A DNA stretch of 64,000 bases from Streptomyces xanthophaeus (GCF_000725805.1 NZ_JOFT01000012.1:62001-126000); one strand, 5' to 3'; positions 42,450 to 51,411 are shown, counted from the first letter of the stretch. Numbers and translations: made by a program. Notes: generated by a model not told the origin, from the sequence alone.

Positions 42450-43654
42450 GCGGACCGACCGCCGCGGCCGTGACCGCCGCGGACCTGCGCACGCGGGTAC
42501 GGGACCTGCTGGCCGCCCGCCCGCCCGCGGACACCCCCCGCGACACCTTCCTGCGCGCCCGCTTCGACGCAGGCCTCGCCTGGGTCCACTACCCCGAAGG
42601 CCTCGGCGGACTCGGTGCACCCCGCTCCCTCCAGGCCGTCGTCGACACCGAACTGGAAGCCGCCGGAGCCCCCGGCAACGACCCGCGCCGGATCGGCATC
42701 GGCCTCGGCATGGCCGCGCCCACGATCCTCGCGTACGGCACCGAGGAGCAGAAGAGCCGTTTCCTGCGCCCCCTGTGGACGGGGGAGGAGGTCTGGTGCC
42801 AGCTCTTCAGCGAACCCGGCGCCGGATCCGACCTCGCCGCGCTCGGCACCCGGGCCGTCCTCGACGAGGCCGCCCGGGAATGGGTGGTGGACGGCCAGAA
42901 GGTGTGGACCTCGAGCGCCCACACCGCCCGCTGGGCCATCCTCATCGCCCGCACCGACCCGGGCCTGCCCAAGCACCAGGGCATCACCTACTTCCTCTGC
43001 GACATGCACGCCCCCGGCGTGGAGGTCCGCCCGCTGCGCCAGATCACCGGCGAAGCCGAGTTCAACGAGGTCTTCCTCACCGGCGTCCGCATCCCCGACA
43101 GTCACCGGCTCGGCGCCGTCGGCCAGGGCTGGGCGGTCGCCCGCACCACCCTGATGAACGAGCGCGTCTCCATCGGCGGCATGCGCATCCCGCGCGAGGG
43201 CGGCATGATCGCCCCGGTCGCCGCCACCTGGCGCGAGCGGCCCGCCCTGCGCACCCACGCCCTCCACGACCGGCTGCTGGAACTGTGGGTCGAGGCCGAG
43301 GTCGCCCGCCTGACCGGCGAACGCCTGCGCCAGCAGCTCGCCGCCGGGGAACCGGGACCCGAGGGATCGGGCATGAAGCTCACCTTCGCCCGCCTCAACC
43401 AGGAGATCAGCGGTCTGGAGGTGGAACTCCTCGGCGAAGAAGGCCTGCTGTACGAGGACTGGACCCTGCGCCGCCCCGAACTGGTCGACTTCACCGGCCG
43501 CGACGCCGGCTACCGCTACCTGCGCGCCAAGGGCAACAGCATCGAGGGCGGCACCAGCGAAATCCTCCTCAACATCGTCGCCGAACGCGTCCTCGGCCTG
43601 CCCCCCGAGCCGCGCGACGACAAGGACCTCGCCTGGAAGGACCTGTCCCGATGA
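42446..43654 (+). CDS. Acyl-CoA dehydrogenase (large partner)
   Basis: A 402-residue acyl-CoA dehydrogenase with WCQLFSEPGAGSDLA for FAD binding, VDGQKVWTSSAH, and the C-terminal KGNSIEGGTSEILLNIVAERVLGLP. It oxidises an acyl-CoA to the enoyl form and passes electrons to ETF. The ATG at 42446 overlaps the upstream stop. The following gene is a second, shorter ACAD, so the pair probably forms a heteromeric enzyme, as for sterol side-chain ACADs of actinobacteria. Confidence 0.9.
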   Translation: MSGPTAAAVTAADLRTRVRDLLAARPPADTPRDTFLRARFDAGLAWVHYPEGLGGLGAPRSLQAVVDTELEAAGAPGNDPRRIGIGLGMAAPTILAYGTEEQKSRFLRPLWTGEEVWCQLFSEPGAGSDLAALGTRAVLDEAAREWVVDGQKVWTSSAHTARWAILIARTDPGLPKHQGITYFLCDMHAPGVEVRPLRQITGEAEFNEVFLTGVRIPDSHRLGAVGQGWAVARTTLMNERVSIGGMRIPREGGMIAPVAATWRERPALRTHALHDRLLELWVEAEVARLTGERLRQQLAAGEPGPEGSGMKLTFARLNQEISGLEVELLGEEGLLYEDWTLRRPELVDFTGRDAGYRYLRAKGNSIEGGTSEILLNIVAERVLGLPPEPRDDKDLAWKDLSR

Positions 43655-44769
43655 CCAGCCCGAGCGCCACCCCCTACGACCTCCTCTACTCGGACACCGA
43701 GGAGGAACTGCGCTCCGCCGTACGGTCCCTGCTGGCCGACCGCTGCGACGGCGCGGCGGTCCTGGCCCGCGCCGAGAGCGACCGGCCCAACGACCCGGCC
43801 CTGTGGCAGACCCTCGCCGCCGGGATCGGCGCCGCCGGACTCCTCGTCCCCGAGAAGCTCGGCGGCCAGGGCGCCGGCCACCGCGAGGCCGCCGTGGTCC
43901 TGGAGGAGCTGGGCCGGGCCGTGGCGCCCGTCCCGTACCTGACCAGCGCGGTCCTCGCGACGGAGATCCTGCTCGGGTGCGACACCCCCGAAGCCGCCCC
44001 GCTGCTGCGCGAGCTGGCGACCGGGCGGCAGGTCTGCGTCCCCGCCCTGCCGCTCACCCTGGCCCCCGGCGCACCCCTGCCCGTCACGGTGCGCGATGCC
44101 GGCGGCGGGACCCTGTCCGGCACGGTCACCTCCGTCGCCGACGCGGCGGCCGCCGACGTCCTGCTGGTGCTCGCCGACACCGGGCTGTACGCCGTCCCGG
44201 CCGCCTCCGCCCGGCTGACCGCGCCCGTCCCGCTGGACCTGACCCGCCCGCTCGCCACCGTCACCCTCGTCGGGGCCACCGGCACCCTGCTGGCCGATCC
44301 GTCCGCGGCCCGGGCCGCCGTCGCGGGCGCCCTGCTCGCCGGAGCCGGACTCCTGGCTTCGGAACAGCTCGGGCTCGCCGAATGGTGCCTGACCGAGACG
44401 GTCGCCCACGTACGGACCCGCCACCAGTTCAACCGGCCCGTCGGCTCCTTCCAGGCCCTCAAGCACCGCCTCGCCCGGCTCTGGCTCGACGTGGCCTCCG
44501 CCCGCGCGGCGGCCCGCGCCGCCGCCGACGCCCTCGCGACGGGAGCCCCCGACGCGCCCCTCACCATCGCGGTCGCCCAGGCGTACTGCTCCGGGGTCGC
44601 GGTACGGGCCGCCGAGGAATGCGTACAGCTCCACGGCGGCATCGGCATGACCTGGGAACACCCCGCCCACCTCTACCTCAAGCGGGCCAAGGCCGATTCC
44701 CTCACCCTCGGCACGGCGGGCCACCACCGCACCCTGGTGGCGGCCTTCGCGGAACTCCCGGCGCCGTGA
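43651..44769 (+). CDS. Acyl-CoA dehydrogenase (small partner)
   Basis: A 372-residue ACAD-fold protein whose middle beta domain is divergent (residues about 125-225 are Ala/Leu/Val-rich without a clear FAD motif). The C-terminal domain keeps TRHQFNRPVGSFQALKHRLA and ECVQLHGGIGMTWEHPAHLYLKRA. Such degenerate partners form alpha2beta2 complexes with a canonical ACAD. It is coupled to the upstream ACAD by an ATGA overlap and ends the operon before a strong hairpin. Confidence 0.88.
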   Translation: MTSPSATPYDLLYSDTEEELRSAVRSLLADRCDGAAVLARAESDRPNDPALWQTLAAGIGAAGLLVPEKLGGQGAGHREAAVVLEELGRAVAPVPYLTSAVLATEILLGCDTPEAAPLLRELATGRQVCVPALPLTLAPGAPLPVTVRDAGGGTLSGTVTSVADAAAADVLLVLADTGLYAVPAASARLTAPVPLDLTRPLATVTLVGATGTLLADPSAARAAVAGALLAGAGLLASEQLGLAEWCLTETVAHVRTRHQFNRPVGSFQALKHRLARLWLDVASARAAARAAADALATGAPDAPLTIAVAQAYCSGVAVRAAEECVQLHGGIGMTWEHPAHLYLKRAKADSLTLGTAGHHRTLVAAFAELPAP

Positions 44770-44823
44770 ACCGCCCGGCCACCGCGCGCGGGGGGCCCCC
44801 GCCGGGCGGCGGGTGACGGGACG

Positions 44824-44851
44824 CGTCCCCGCCCTTCGGGGGGCGGGGACG
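44824..44851 (+). terminator. 11-bp hairpin after the acyl-CoA operon
   Basis: CGTCCCCGCCC pairs perfectly with GGGCGGGGACG around TTCGGG, 55 bases past the stop. Confidence 0.7.
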
Positions 44852-44949
44852 GCGCGCGCTCTGGCCGAACGGCCGATGCGCGGCCGGGGCGGTCCGGGGC
44901 AGCCTCTACGGGTCGCCCCGAACCGTCCCCGCCCCGTGAAGGAGGCGCC

Positions 44950-45561
44950 GTGCTGCACGCCCTCTACCTCCTCGGCATAGCCGCCTTCGCCGCCTCCGGC
45001 GTGCTCGCCGCGCACCGCGCCGCCATGGACCCCTTCGGCGGGCTCGTCCTCGCCTTCGCCGCCAGCATCTCCGGCGGGACCCTGCGCGATCTCATCCTCG
45101 ACCGGCACCCGCTCTACTGGACGCACGACTGGCTGCTGCTCGTCCTGATCGCCTCCGTCGCCTTCGCCACCATGTTCTACCTGCGCCGCCGGGAGCTCCC
45201 GCACCGGACCCTGATGGTCGTCGACGCCGTCGGCCTCGCCGTCGTCACCGTCATCGGGGCGCGCGCCGCCATCGACGCCCACGTCACCCCCGTCGCCGTG
45301 CTGATCCTCGCCGTCCTGACGGGCGTCACCGGCGAAGTGGTCCGCGACGTGCTCTGCGGGGAGTTCCCGCCGCTCCTGCTGCGCGAGGAGGTCTACGCCA
45401 CCGCCGCGCTCGCCGGGGCCGCCGCCTACCTCGGCCTGCACTGGGCCGGGGCACCGGACACGCTCAACATCACCGTCTCCGCGTCGCTGGTCTTCGCCCT
45501 CCGGATGGCCGCCGTCTTCCGCGACCTGCACCTGCCCCGCCTGCAACGCGTCCCCCGCTGA
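44950..45561 (+). CDS. Trimeric intracellular cation (TRIC) channel family / YadS-like membrane protein
   Basis: A 203-residue protein with about six to seven helices in two repeats. Each repeat carries the conserved glycine-acid motif, GGTLRDLIL in the first and GVTGEVVRDVLCGEFP in the second. This is the UPF0126/TRIC family, whose bacterial members conduct K+ or carry glycine. GTG 44950 has a GAAGGAGG site. It stands alone upstream of a GNAT gene. Confidence 0.88.
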   Translation: MLHALYLLGIAAFAASGVLAAHRAAMDPFGGLVLAFAASISGGTLRDLILDRHPLYWTHDWLLLVLIASVAFATMFYLRRRELPHRTLMVVDAVGLAVVTVIGARAAIDAHVTPVAVLILAVLTGVTGEVVRDVLCGEFPPLLLREEVYATAALAGAAAYLGLHWAGAPDTLNITVSASLVFALRMAAVFRDLHLPRLQRVPR

Positions 45562-45577
45562 TCCCTATGCTCGCCGC

Positions 45578-46108
45578 ATGACGGCCACCATCACCGCGCT
45601 CGACGCCACCGCACTGCGCGCCCACCGCGACGAGCTCGCCGCGCTCCTGCTCGCCGTCGTCGACGCGGGTTCCTCCCTCGGCTTCCTCGCCGGGACCGAC
45701 CACGAGGCGGCGGCCGCCTGGTGGGACTCGCTGCTGCCCGCCGTCGAGGAGGGCTCCCTCGCCCTGTGGGTCTCGCGCAGCGGCGACGACGGCCGCATCG
45801 ACGGCACCGTCAGCTGGTACAGGGAGTCCAAGCCCAACGGCCGCCACCGCGCCGAGCTGCGCAAGCTCATGGTCCACCCGGCCGCCCGCGGCCGGGGCAC
45901 CGCCCGCGCGCTGCTCGCCGAGGCCGAGGCGGCCGCCGCGCGCGCCGGGGTGGTGCTGCTGTTCCTGGACACCGAGACGGGCAGCGGCGCCGAGAACGTC
46001 TACCTGCGCGCGGGCTGGACCGAGGCCGGCACCATCCCCGACTACGCCACCGACCCGGCCGGCCGCCTGCGGCCCACGACCCTCTTCTACAAGCACCCCA
46101 AAGGGTGA
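45578..46108 (+). CDS. GNAT-family N-acetyltransferase
   Basis: A 176-residue acetyltransferase with the acetyl-CoA segment LRKLMVHPAARGRGTARALLAEAE and a C-terminal NVYLRAGWTEAGTIPDYA motif. The substrate is unknown. It begins 16 bases after the TRIC gene and may be co-transcribed with it. Confidence 0.87.
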   Translation: MTATITALDATALRAHRDELAALLLAVVDAGSSLGFLAGTDHEAAAAWWDSLLPAVEEGSLALWVSRSGDDGRIDGTVSWYRESKPNGRHRAELRKLMVHPAARGRGTARALLAEAEAAAARAGVVLLFLDTETGSGAENVYLRAGWTEAGTIPDYATDPAGRLRPTTLFYKHPKG

Positions 46109-46167
46109 CCTCGCCCGCCGCGCGGCGTTAGACCCGTAGCCGCCGGCCACCGAGCGAGGGAGACCGT

Positions 46168-46530
46168 ATGTACGCAGCACCAGCCGCCCCCCCGACCCGC
46201 CGCACGGTCCTGCGGTCGGCCTTCACCGCGGCCGTGCTGGCCGGTACGGCCGCCGTCCTGGCCCCCGTACTGCGGGCCCGGCGCCCCCGCCAGACGCTCA
46301 CCCCGGCGCCGCTCTCCGAGGAGACCTACCGGGGCCGGCACATCGCCGTCGACCAGGCCGGCGTCCGCATCGACGGCCGCCCCCTGCACGTCATGCGCCG
46401 GGCCGACGGCAGCTACCTCAGCGGGATCAACCACTTCCAGTCCTATCCGACGCGGCTGGACCTGGCCCGCGCCGCCGTCGACGAACTGGGCACCGCGCAG
46501 CTGACGCTGGCCGCCGCGCACCACGGCTGA
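46168..46530 (+). CDS. Tyrosinase co-factor (MelC1/MelD1-type caddie protein)
   Basis: A 120-residue exported chaperone: a twin-arginine signal (TRRTVLRSAFTAAVLAGTAAVL), then the MelC1 core EETYRGRHIAVDQAGVRIDGRPLHVMRRADGSYLSGINHFQSY. MelC1 proteins bind apo-tyrosinase, load copper and carry it through the Tat pathway; the conserved His in LHVM and the Tyr in the loop are present. The tyrosinase gene follows after 15 bases. The second set at 60.8-62.0 kb is a paralogue. Confidence 0.9.
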   Translation: MYAAPAAPPTRRTVLRSAFTAAVLAGTAAVLAPVLRARRPRQTLTPAPLSEETYRGRHIAVDQAGVRIDGRPLHVMRRADGSYLSGINHFQSYPTRLDLARAAVDELGTAQLTLAAAHHG

Positions 46531-46545
46531 GGGAGGAGCCCCGCG

Positions 46546-47409
46546 TTGTACACCCGGCAGAACCAGAAGGACCTGACCAGCGCCCAGAAGAAGCGGTTCA
46601 CGGCGGCGCTGCTCGAACTCAAGCGCAACGGCACCTACGACCGGTTCGTCCGCACGCACGACAAGTACTTCGTGCCGGACCGGGACAAGGGGCTCCGCGT
46701 CGGCCACATGTCCCCGTCGTTCTTCCCCTGGCACCGGCGCTACCTGCTGGAGTTCGAACGGCAGCTGCAGGCCGTCGATCCCGGCGTCGCGATCCCGTAC
46801 TGGGACTGGACCGCCGACACCAGCCCGGTCTCCTCGCTCTGGGCGGACGACTTCCTCGGCGGTACCGGACGTGCCTCCGACCGGCAGGTCATGACCGGGC
46901 CCTTCGCCTACGACAAGGGCAACTGGACCGTCACGGTGGGCGTCACGGAGTCCCGTTTCCTCACCCGCAACCTGGGCCGCCCGCAGAACCCGATCAAGCT
47001 GCCCACCCCGGCGGAACTCCAATGGGCGATCGACGACCCGGTCTACGACACCTCGCCCTGGGACTCCACCGCGAGCGCGGGCGGCTTCCGCAACAAGCTG
47101 GAGGGCTGGGCCGCCCCCAAGAGCGAGCGCTGGCGCAACCACAACAAGGTCCACCAGTGGATCGGCGGCCACATGACCGGCGGCACGGCGCCCAACGACC
47201 CGGCGTTCTGGCTGCACCACGCCTTCGTGGACCTGGTCTGGGACCGCTGGCAGCAGCGCCACCCCCGCTCCGGCTACCTGCCGGCCGGCCCGCTGCCGTA
47301 CGGGGACCTCCAGCGCGGCCGGGTGATCGCCCTGGACGAGCCGATGCCCCCGTGGGACGTCACCCCGCGCGAGATGCTCGGCCACCAGGGCCTCTACCGC
47401 TACGCATGA
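46546..47409 (+). CDS. Tyrosinase (type-3 copper monooxygenase)
   Basis: A 287-residue tyrosinase. CuA ligands are H38, H54 and H63 (RVGHMSP, PWHRRY). CuB ligands are H199, H203 and H225 (HNKVHQW, FWLHHAF). It oxidises tyrosine and catechols to quinones, giving melanin. The start is TTG at 46546, after GGGAGGAG. It is co-transcribed with the caddie gene upstream and followed by a strong terminator. Compared with the second copy it has an insertion of about nine residues before the CuB site. Confidence 0.92.
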   Translation: MYTRQNQKDLTSAQKKRFTAALLELKRNGTYDRFVRTHDKYFVPDRDKGLRVGHMSPSFFPWHRRYLLEFERQLQAVDPGVAIPYWDWTADTSPVSSLWADDFLGGTGRASDRQVMTGPFAYDKGNWTVTVGVTESRFLTRNLGRPQNPIKLPTPAELQWAIDDPVYDTSPWDSTASAGGFRNKLEGWAAPKSERWRNHNKVHQWIGGHMTGGTAPNDPAFWLHHAFVDLVWDRWQQRHPRSGYLPAGPLPYGDLQRGRVIALDEPMPPWDVTPREMLGHQGLYRYA

Positions 47410-47430
47410 CAAAGGGAGCATGACAAGGGG

Positions 47431-47460
47431 AAGGGCCCCCGCCCGGTGGCGGGGGCCCTT
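47431..47460 (+). terminator. 13-bp perfect hairpin after tyrosinase 1
   Basis: AAGGGCCCCCGCC pairs with GGCGGGGGCCCTT around CGGT, ending in TT. Confidence 0.8.
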
Positions 47461-47489
47461 CGACGGGCCGGCCGGCAGCCGGCCCGTCG
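47461..47489 (-). terminator. 12-bp perfect hairpin after the chaplin gene
   Basis: CGACGGGCCGGC pairs with GCCGGCCCGTCG. It directly adjoins the tyrosinase hairpin and lies 15 bases past the chaplin stop, so the two convergent units have back-to-back terminators. Confidence 0.75.
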
Positions 47490-47504
47490 GAAGATCGGGG
47501 ACGG

Positions 47505-47783
47505 TCAGTGACCGTAGCCCTCGGTGTGGTGCTCGCCGCCGCCCGAGGCGTTGATGCAGGTGTTGCCGAACGCCGGGTTCAGCAGGCCGATCACGTTGAC
47601 GGTGTTGCCGCAGACGTTGACCGGGACGTGCACCGGAACCTGGAGCAGGTTGCCCGACAGGACACCGGGGGAGCCGACCGCCGCACCCTGCGCTCCGGCA
47701 TCGGCGACGGCCAGACCCGCACCGGCGGCCACGGCGCTACCGGCGACAGCGGTGATGGCGAATGCCTTCGCGATACGCGACAT
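47505..47783 (-). CDS. Short chaplin (aerial-hypha surface protein)
   Basis: A 92-residue secreted protein: a signal peptide (AKAFAITAVAGSAVAAGAGLAVA) and one chaplin domain, GSPGVLSGNLLQVPVHVPVNVCGNTVNVIG, followed by LLNPAFGNTC. It keeps the two cysteines of ChpF/G/H-type chaplins (absent in ChpE) and has a His/Gly-rich tail. Chaplins assemble as amyloid fibrils that make aerial hyphae and spores hydrophobic. The ATG at 47783 is used. Its presence marks the source as a Streptomyces-type organism. Confidence 0.92.
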   Translation of the reverse strand: MSRIAKAFAITAVAGSAVAAGAGLAVADAGAQGAAVGSPGVLSGNLLQVPVHVPVNVCGNTVNVIGLLNPAFGNTCINASGGGEHHTEGYGH

Positions 47784-47879
47784 CAAGAATCTCCTCGAGA
47801 GGTAAGGGGCGCCGCAAAGACTGCGGCGTTTGACATGGCGTACAACGCAGCGGTGGCCCAGGGGTCACGGCCCGTTTTC

Positions 47880-48239
47880 CTACCTGGTGCCGTCGAACCG
47901 CACCGAGGCGAACGCCGGACGCACCTGGGTGACCGTTCCGGAGGGCAGGACCTGGACCGCCCTGCCCTTGCAGCCCGGCTCCCGGTACAGGGTGGCGGTG
48001 CCACCGGTCCGGTTCGTGACGGCCCGGGCTCCGCCGCCCGCAGCCCGCACACAGCCCTTGGGCGCGGTGAGGCCGTGGGCCTGGTCGTCCTGTCCGAGGT
48101 ACTGGAAGTCCGGGCCGCCGGCCGCCTGCGCCGGGCCGCCGCCACCACCGAGGACGGCGGCGGCCACCAGCAGGGCGACGGGTACCGGGCGGGCCCGCAG
48201 GACCTTCCGTACGGTGGGGTGAAGGAAAGGGGATCGCAT
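47880..48239 (-). CDS. Small secreted protein
   Basis: A 119-residue protein with a signal peptide (VLRARPVPVALLVAAAVLGGGGGPAQA). The mature part of about 80 residues contains two cysteines (CVRAAGG and EPGCKGRAVQV), with TATLYREPGCKG and FASVRFDGTR resembling a peptidase-inhibitor or crystallin-like small fold. No certain family. ATG 48239 follows AAAGGGG. It diverges from the carboxylesterase. Confidence 0.7.
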   Translation of the reverse strand: MRSPFLHPTVRKVLRARPVPVALLVAAAVLGGGGGPAQAAGGPDFQYLGQDDQAHGLTAPKGCVRAAGGGARAVTNRTGGTATLYREPGCKGRAVQVLPSGTVTQVRPAFASVRFDGTR

Positions 48240-48350
48240 GTCCGTCCAACCCGGCGGGGCCCGGACCCGGTCACGCCTTGTCACCCGTGGTACGGCTGTG
48301 CGACCGTGCGCGCGCGGCGCAGGCGCCGCAGAGGGATCCAGGAGGCACGG

Positions 48351-49841
48351 ATGAGCACAGCGGTCGGCGGCCGTCCCCGCGTCAGGACCACCTCCGGAGT
48401 GGTCGAGGGGCGCACATCCCCCGACGGCACAGCCGTCTTCCGGGGCGTCCCCTACGCCGCCCCGCCCGTCGGCCCGCTCCGCTTCGCCGCCCCGGCACCC
48501 CCGGCGCACTGGGACGGCGTACGGGACGCGGGCAGCTACGGGCCCACCGCGCCGAAGGTGCCCTACCCGGAACCTTTCGCCTCCCTGCTGTGCGACCCGG
48601 AGATCCCCGGGGAGGACTGCCTGAACGTGAACGTCTGGACCCCCGACCCGGCGCCCGGGGCCCGGCTGCCCGTCATGGTCTGGATCCACGGCGGGGCGCT
48701 CACCCGCGGCTCCGCCGCCGTACCCGTCTACGACGGCTCGGCCTTCGCCCGCGACGGGGTCGTGCTCGTCTCCTTCAACTACCGCCTCGGGGTCCTCGGC
48801 TACGGGCTCTTCCCCGACGCGCCGGCCAACCGCGGCCTGCTGGACCAGATCGCCGCCCTGGAATGGGTCCGGGACAACATCGGGGCCTTCGGCGGCGACC
48901 CCGCGCGCGTGACGGTCTTCGGCGAGTCCGCCGGGGCCATCAGCATCGGCTCCCTCCTCGCCGCCCCGCGCGCGGCCGGTCTCTTCGCCCGGGCCGTCCT
49001 GCAGAGCGGCGCCCCCGGGGTGCTGACCCGCGACCGGGTCCGCGCCATGGTCCGGCGGATGGCTTCGCTGCTGAAGGTGAAGGCCACGGCCGGGGCCTTC
49101 ACCGAGGTCCCGCTGCCCACCCTGCTCGCCGCCCAGGCGGCCGTGCTCCGCCGCTCGAACCCCCTCCTCGGCGGCGCCGCGTTCGGCCTGGTCGCCGAGC
49201 CGGCGACGGTGCCCCTCGACCCGCTCGAAGCGCTCACGGCCCCGGGAGCCCCCGGGGCCTCGGCGGACGTGCCCCTGCTGCTCGGCTGGACCGCGCACGA
49301 ACACCGGCTCTGGCTCGCCCCGACGGGCGCCATGCGGCACCTGGACCGGCTGGGACCTCTCACCGTGGCCCTGGCGCGCAGGCGCGGCGGCAAGGACCGG
49401 GCCGCCGTCCGGGCCCTGCGCACCCTGCTGCCCGAGGCGGGCCCGGCCGAAATCGCCGGGAACCTGCTCGCCGACCGGTTGCTGCGCGACCCGCTGCGGC
49501 TGGTGGCCGGTGCGCGGCGGGCCGCGCCGAGCTTCGTCTACGAGTTCGCCTGGCCCTCCGGCATCCCGGGGCTCGGTGCCTGTCACGCGCTGGAGCTCGG
49601 CTTCGTCTTCGACACGCTCCACGTCCCGGAGGCCGCCTGGCTGGCCGGGCCGGACGCCCCGCAGGCCCTGGCGGCGCAGATGCACGCGGCCTGGGTGGCC
49701 TTCGCGGTGGACGGCGACCCGGGCTGGGCCCCCTGGAACGGCAACGGCCCGCCGAAGGTGTTCGGCGGGCCGGAGCCGGAGGAGGCGCGGGGGAGGGCAG
49801 GAGCGGACGCGCCTTCCGCTACTCGACGGGCCCTTCCATGA
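48351..49841 (+). CDS. Type-B carboxylesterase (para-nitrobenzyl esterase family)
   Basis: A 496-residue carboxylesterase/lipase with FRGVPYAAPPVGPLRF near the N-terminus and EDCLNVNVWTPD. The oxyanion region is WIHGGALTRG and the nucleophile S193 is in FGESAGAISIG. A catalytic histidine lies in GACHALELGFVFD. There is no signal peptide. Start ATG 48351 has GGAGG. Its last 23 bases overlap the convergent secreted esterase gene. Confidence 0.9.
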   Translation: MSTAVGGRPRVRTTSGVVEGRTSPDGTAVFRGVPYAAPPVGPLRFAAPAPPAHWDGVRDAGSYGPTAPKVPYPEPFASLLCDPEIPGEDCLNVNVWTPDPAPGARLPVMVWIHGGALTRGSAAVPVYDGSAFARDGVVLVSFNYRLGVLGYGLFPDAPANRGLLDQIAALEWVRDNIGAFGGDPARVTVFGESAGAISIGSLLAAPRAAGLFARAVLQSGAPGVLTRDRVRAMVRRMASLLKVKATAGAFTEVPLPTLLAAQAAVLRRSNPLLGGAAFGLVAEPATVPLDPLEALTAPGAPGASADVPLLLGWTAHEHRLWLAPTGAMRHLDRLGPLTVALARRRGGKDRAAVRALRTLLPEAGPAEIAGNLLADRLLRDPLRLVAGARRAAPSFVYEFAWPSGIPGLGACHALELGFVFDTLHVPEAAWLAGPDAPQALAAQMHAAWVAFAVDGDPGWAPWNGNGPPKVFGGPEPEEARGRAGADAPSATRRALP

Positions 49842-51048
49842 CCTTGCTGATGAACTGGATCGGACCCTCGCCCATGTTCGGGACGTAGGTTTTGGCGTTG
49901 TGCTGGCCGCCCTTGATGACCCTCAGGTCGGTGTGGACGGGCCCCTTGTTGCCGAAGGTGGCGATGAACTTCTGCACGTCCGGCAAGGTCTTCTTGTTGT
50001 TCTCGCTGTCACCGACCTGGAAGGCGAGGTAGACGTCGGGACCCTTGCTGTCGATGAGCTGCTTCGCCAGGATCTCCGGGTTGTTCTCGGCCTTCTCCTT
50101 GTCGTGGCCCTTCCACAGGGAGGAGTCCGGGACGATGTCCGGGCCGGAGGCGATCACGGCCTTGAACTTGTCCGGGTGCTTGAGCACGGCCTTCAGACCG
50201 GCGAACCCGCCGGTGGAGGACCCCATGAAGGCCCAGCCGTCACGGGACTTCACCGTGCGGAAGTTCGCCTTCATCAGGTCCGGGACGTCCTCGGTGAGCC
50301 ACGTGCCCATCTTGGGCTGGCCGGGGATGTCGGAGGCGTCCCAGTAGATGCCCTTGTCGTCCGGCGCCGGGTTGAGCACCGGCATGGCCAGGATGAAGGG
50401 CTTGCTCTTGCCCTCGGCGTACCACTTGCTGATGCTGGTCTGGAGACCGAGGTCGGTGCCCATCCAGTAGTTGTTCGGGAAGCCGGCCCCGCCCGGCAGC
50501 GCGATCATGACCGGGAAGCCGCTCTTGGCGAACTTGGGGTCGTTGTACTCCTTGGGCGCCCAGACCCACACCTTGCCCTTGAAGCCGGACTTCTTGCCGT
50601 CCAGGGTGGTGACGGCCACGTGCGTGCCGTCGGGCAGGGTCGTCGAGTTCTTGAACTCCGCCGCCGGGCCCGTGGGCATCAGCATCTTGGAGTTCGCAGG
50701 CTGCTTCGGGGTGTCGCCCGCCTTGCCCTCGCCGCCGCCGACCGGCTTCCCGAAGGAGACCGCGGCGCCCTTGTCGGTGAACGGGGGTATCTCGAAGTGG
50801 CTCATCACGAGCGCCGCGACGCCCGCCAGGGCGACGACCGAGGCACCCGCTATGACCCAGCGGCGGACCCGGGACCTGCGCGGGCGCTCGGGCTGCTGCT
50901 CCTCGTACCAGGGCTCCTGCCCGTACGGCGCTCGGGGGTCCTCGTAGGACTGCTGCCGGCCGTACGGCTGTCCGCCGTAAGGCGGCTGCGGCGGCTGCCC
51001 TTCCGGCCGGTACGGCTGGTGCTGCTGCCCGTCGGGTGCGTACGACAT
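49819..51048 (-). CDS. Membrane-anchored alpha/beta-hydrolase esterase (antigen-85/esterase-D-like)
   Basis: A 409-residue protein. A Pro/Tyr/Gln-rich cytoplasmic N-terminus (SYAPDGQQHQPYRPEG) and one membrane helix (WVIAGASVVALAGVAALVMSH) lead to a linker and an exported esterase domain. That domain has FPVMIALPGGAGFPNNYW, the nucleophile elbow GSSTGGFAGLK and the histidine segment GGQHNAKTYVPN. It belongs to the esterase/mycolyltransferase-like group, but the substrate in a non-mycolate organism is unknown. ATG 51048 is chosen because upstream codons do not look coding. Confidence 0.85.
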   Translation of the reverse strand: MSYAPDGQQHQPYRPEGQPPQPPYGGQPYGRQQSYEDPRAPYGQEPWYEEQQPERPRRSRVRRWVIAGASVVALAGVAALVMSHFEIPPFTDKGAAVSFGKPVGGGEGKAGDTPKQPANSKMLMPTGPAAEFKNSTTLPDGTHVAVTTLDGKKSGFKGKVWVWAPKEYNDPKFAKSGFPVMIALPGGAGFPNNYWMGTDLGLQTSISKWYAEGKSKPFILAMPVLNPAPDDKGIYWDASDIPGQPKMGTWLTEDVPDLMKANFRTVKSRDGWAFMGSSTGGFAGLKAVLKHPDKFKAVIASGPDIVPDSSLWKGHDKEKAENNPEILAKQLIDSKGPDVYLAFQVGDSENNKKTLPDVQKFIATFGNKGPVHTDLRVIKGGQHNAKTYVPNMGEGPIQFISKVMEGPVE

Positions 51049-51181
51049 GTGCGGTGGACTCTCCGGCTGGTGCTGCCCCGGGAGGGGCGGGGTGGTCTGA
51101 GTGCTTGATCCTTCCGTTCGGAAGATGAACGTAAGGTCGCAGAGGTTCCCCATTTTTCCTTTTCTTGACCACCGCATGACA

Positions 51182-51233
51182 GCGGCCCCCGCCTCGGCCG
51201 TCCTCGGCGGAGGACGACGGGAGCGGGGGCCGC
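51182..51233 (-). terminator. Two-part hairpin GCGGCCCCCGC/GCGGGGGCCGC
   Basis: An 11-bp outer stem plus an inner GTCCTC-GGCG-GAGGAC stem. It fits termination of the GNAT gene reading leftward, with the inverted-repeat element lying between them. Confidence 0.6.
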
Positions 51234-51288
51234 GGGAGAAGGAGCGTCACGCCCTCGGGGGCGGAGCGCGGTCGGCACCAGGCCGTCA

Positions 51289-51411
51289 CTTTCGGATCTT
51301 GCCGGGTCCGCGCCGCCCGGCACCGCGCCTCGCCGCACTGCCGGGGCAACCGAGTACGTCCAGTACACGGCAGCCCCGGACGACGCGGACCTGACCGACA
51401 AGATCCGAAAG
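51289..51411. mobile_element. MITE-like element with 13-bp perfect terminal inverted repeats
   Basis: CTTTCGGATCTTG (51289-51301) and its exact reverse complement (51399-51411) bracket 97 bases without a gene. The left end plus eight flanking bases recurs at 26261-26279 (18 of 19). This looks like the ends of an insertion sequence without its transposase. Confidence 0.5.
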
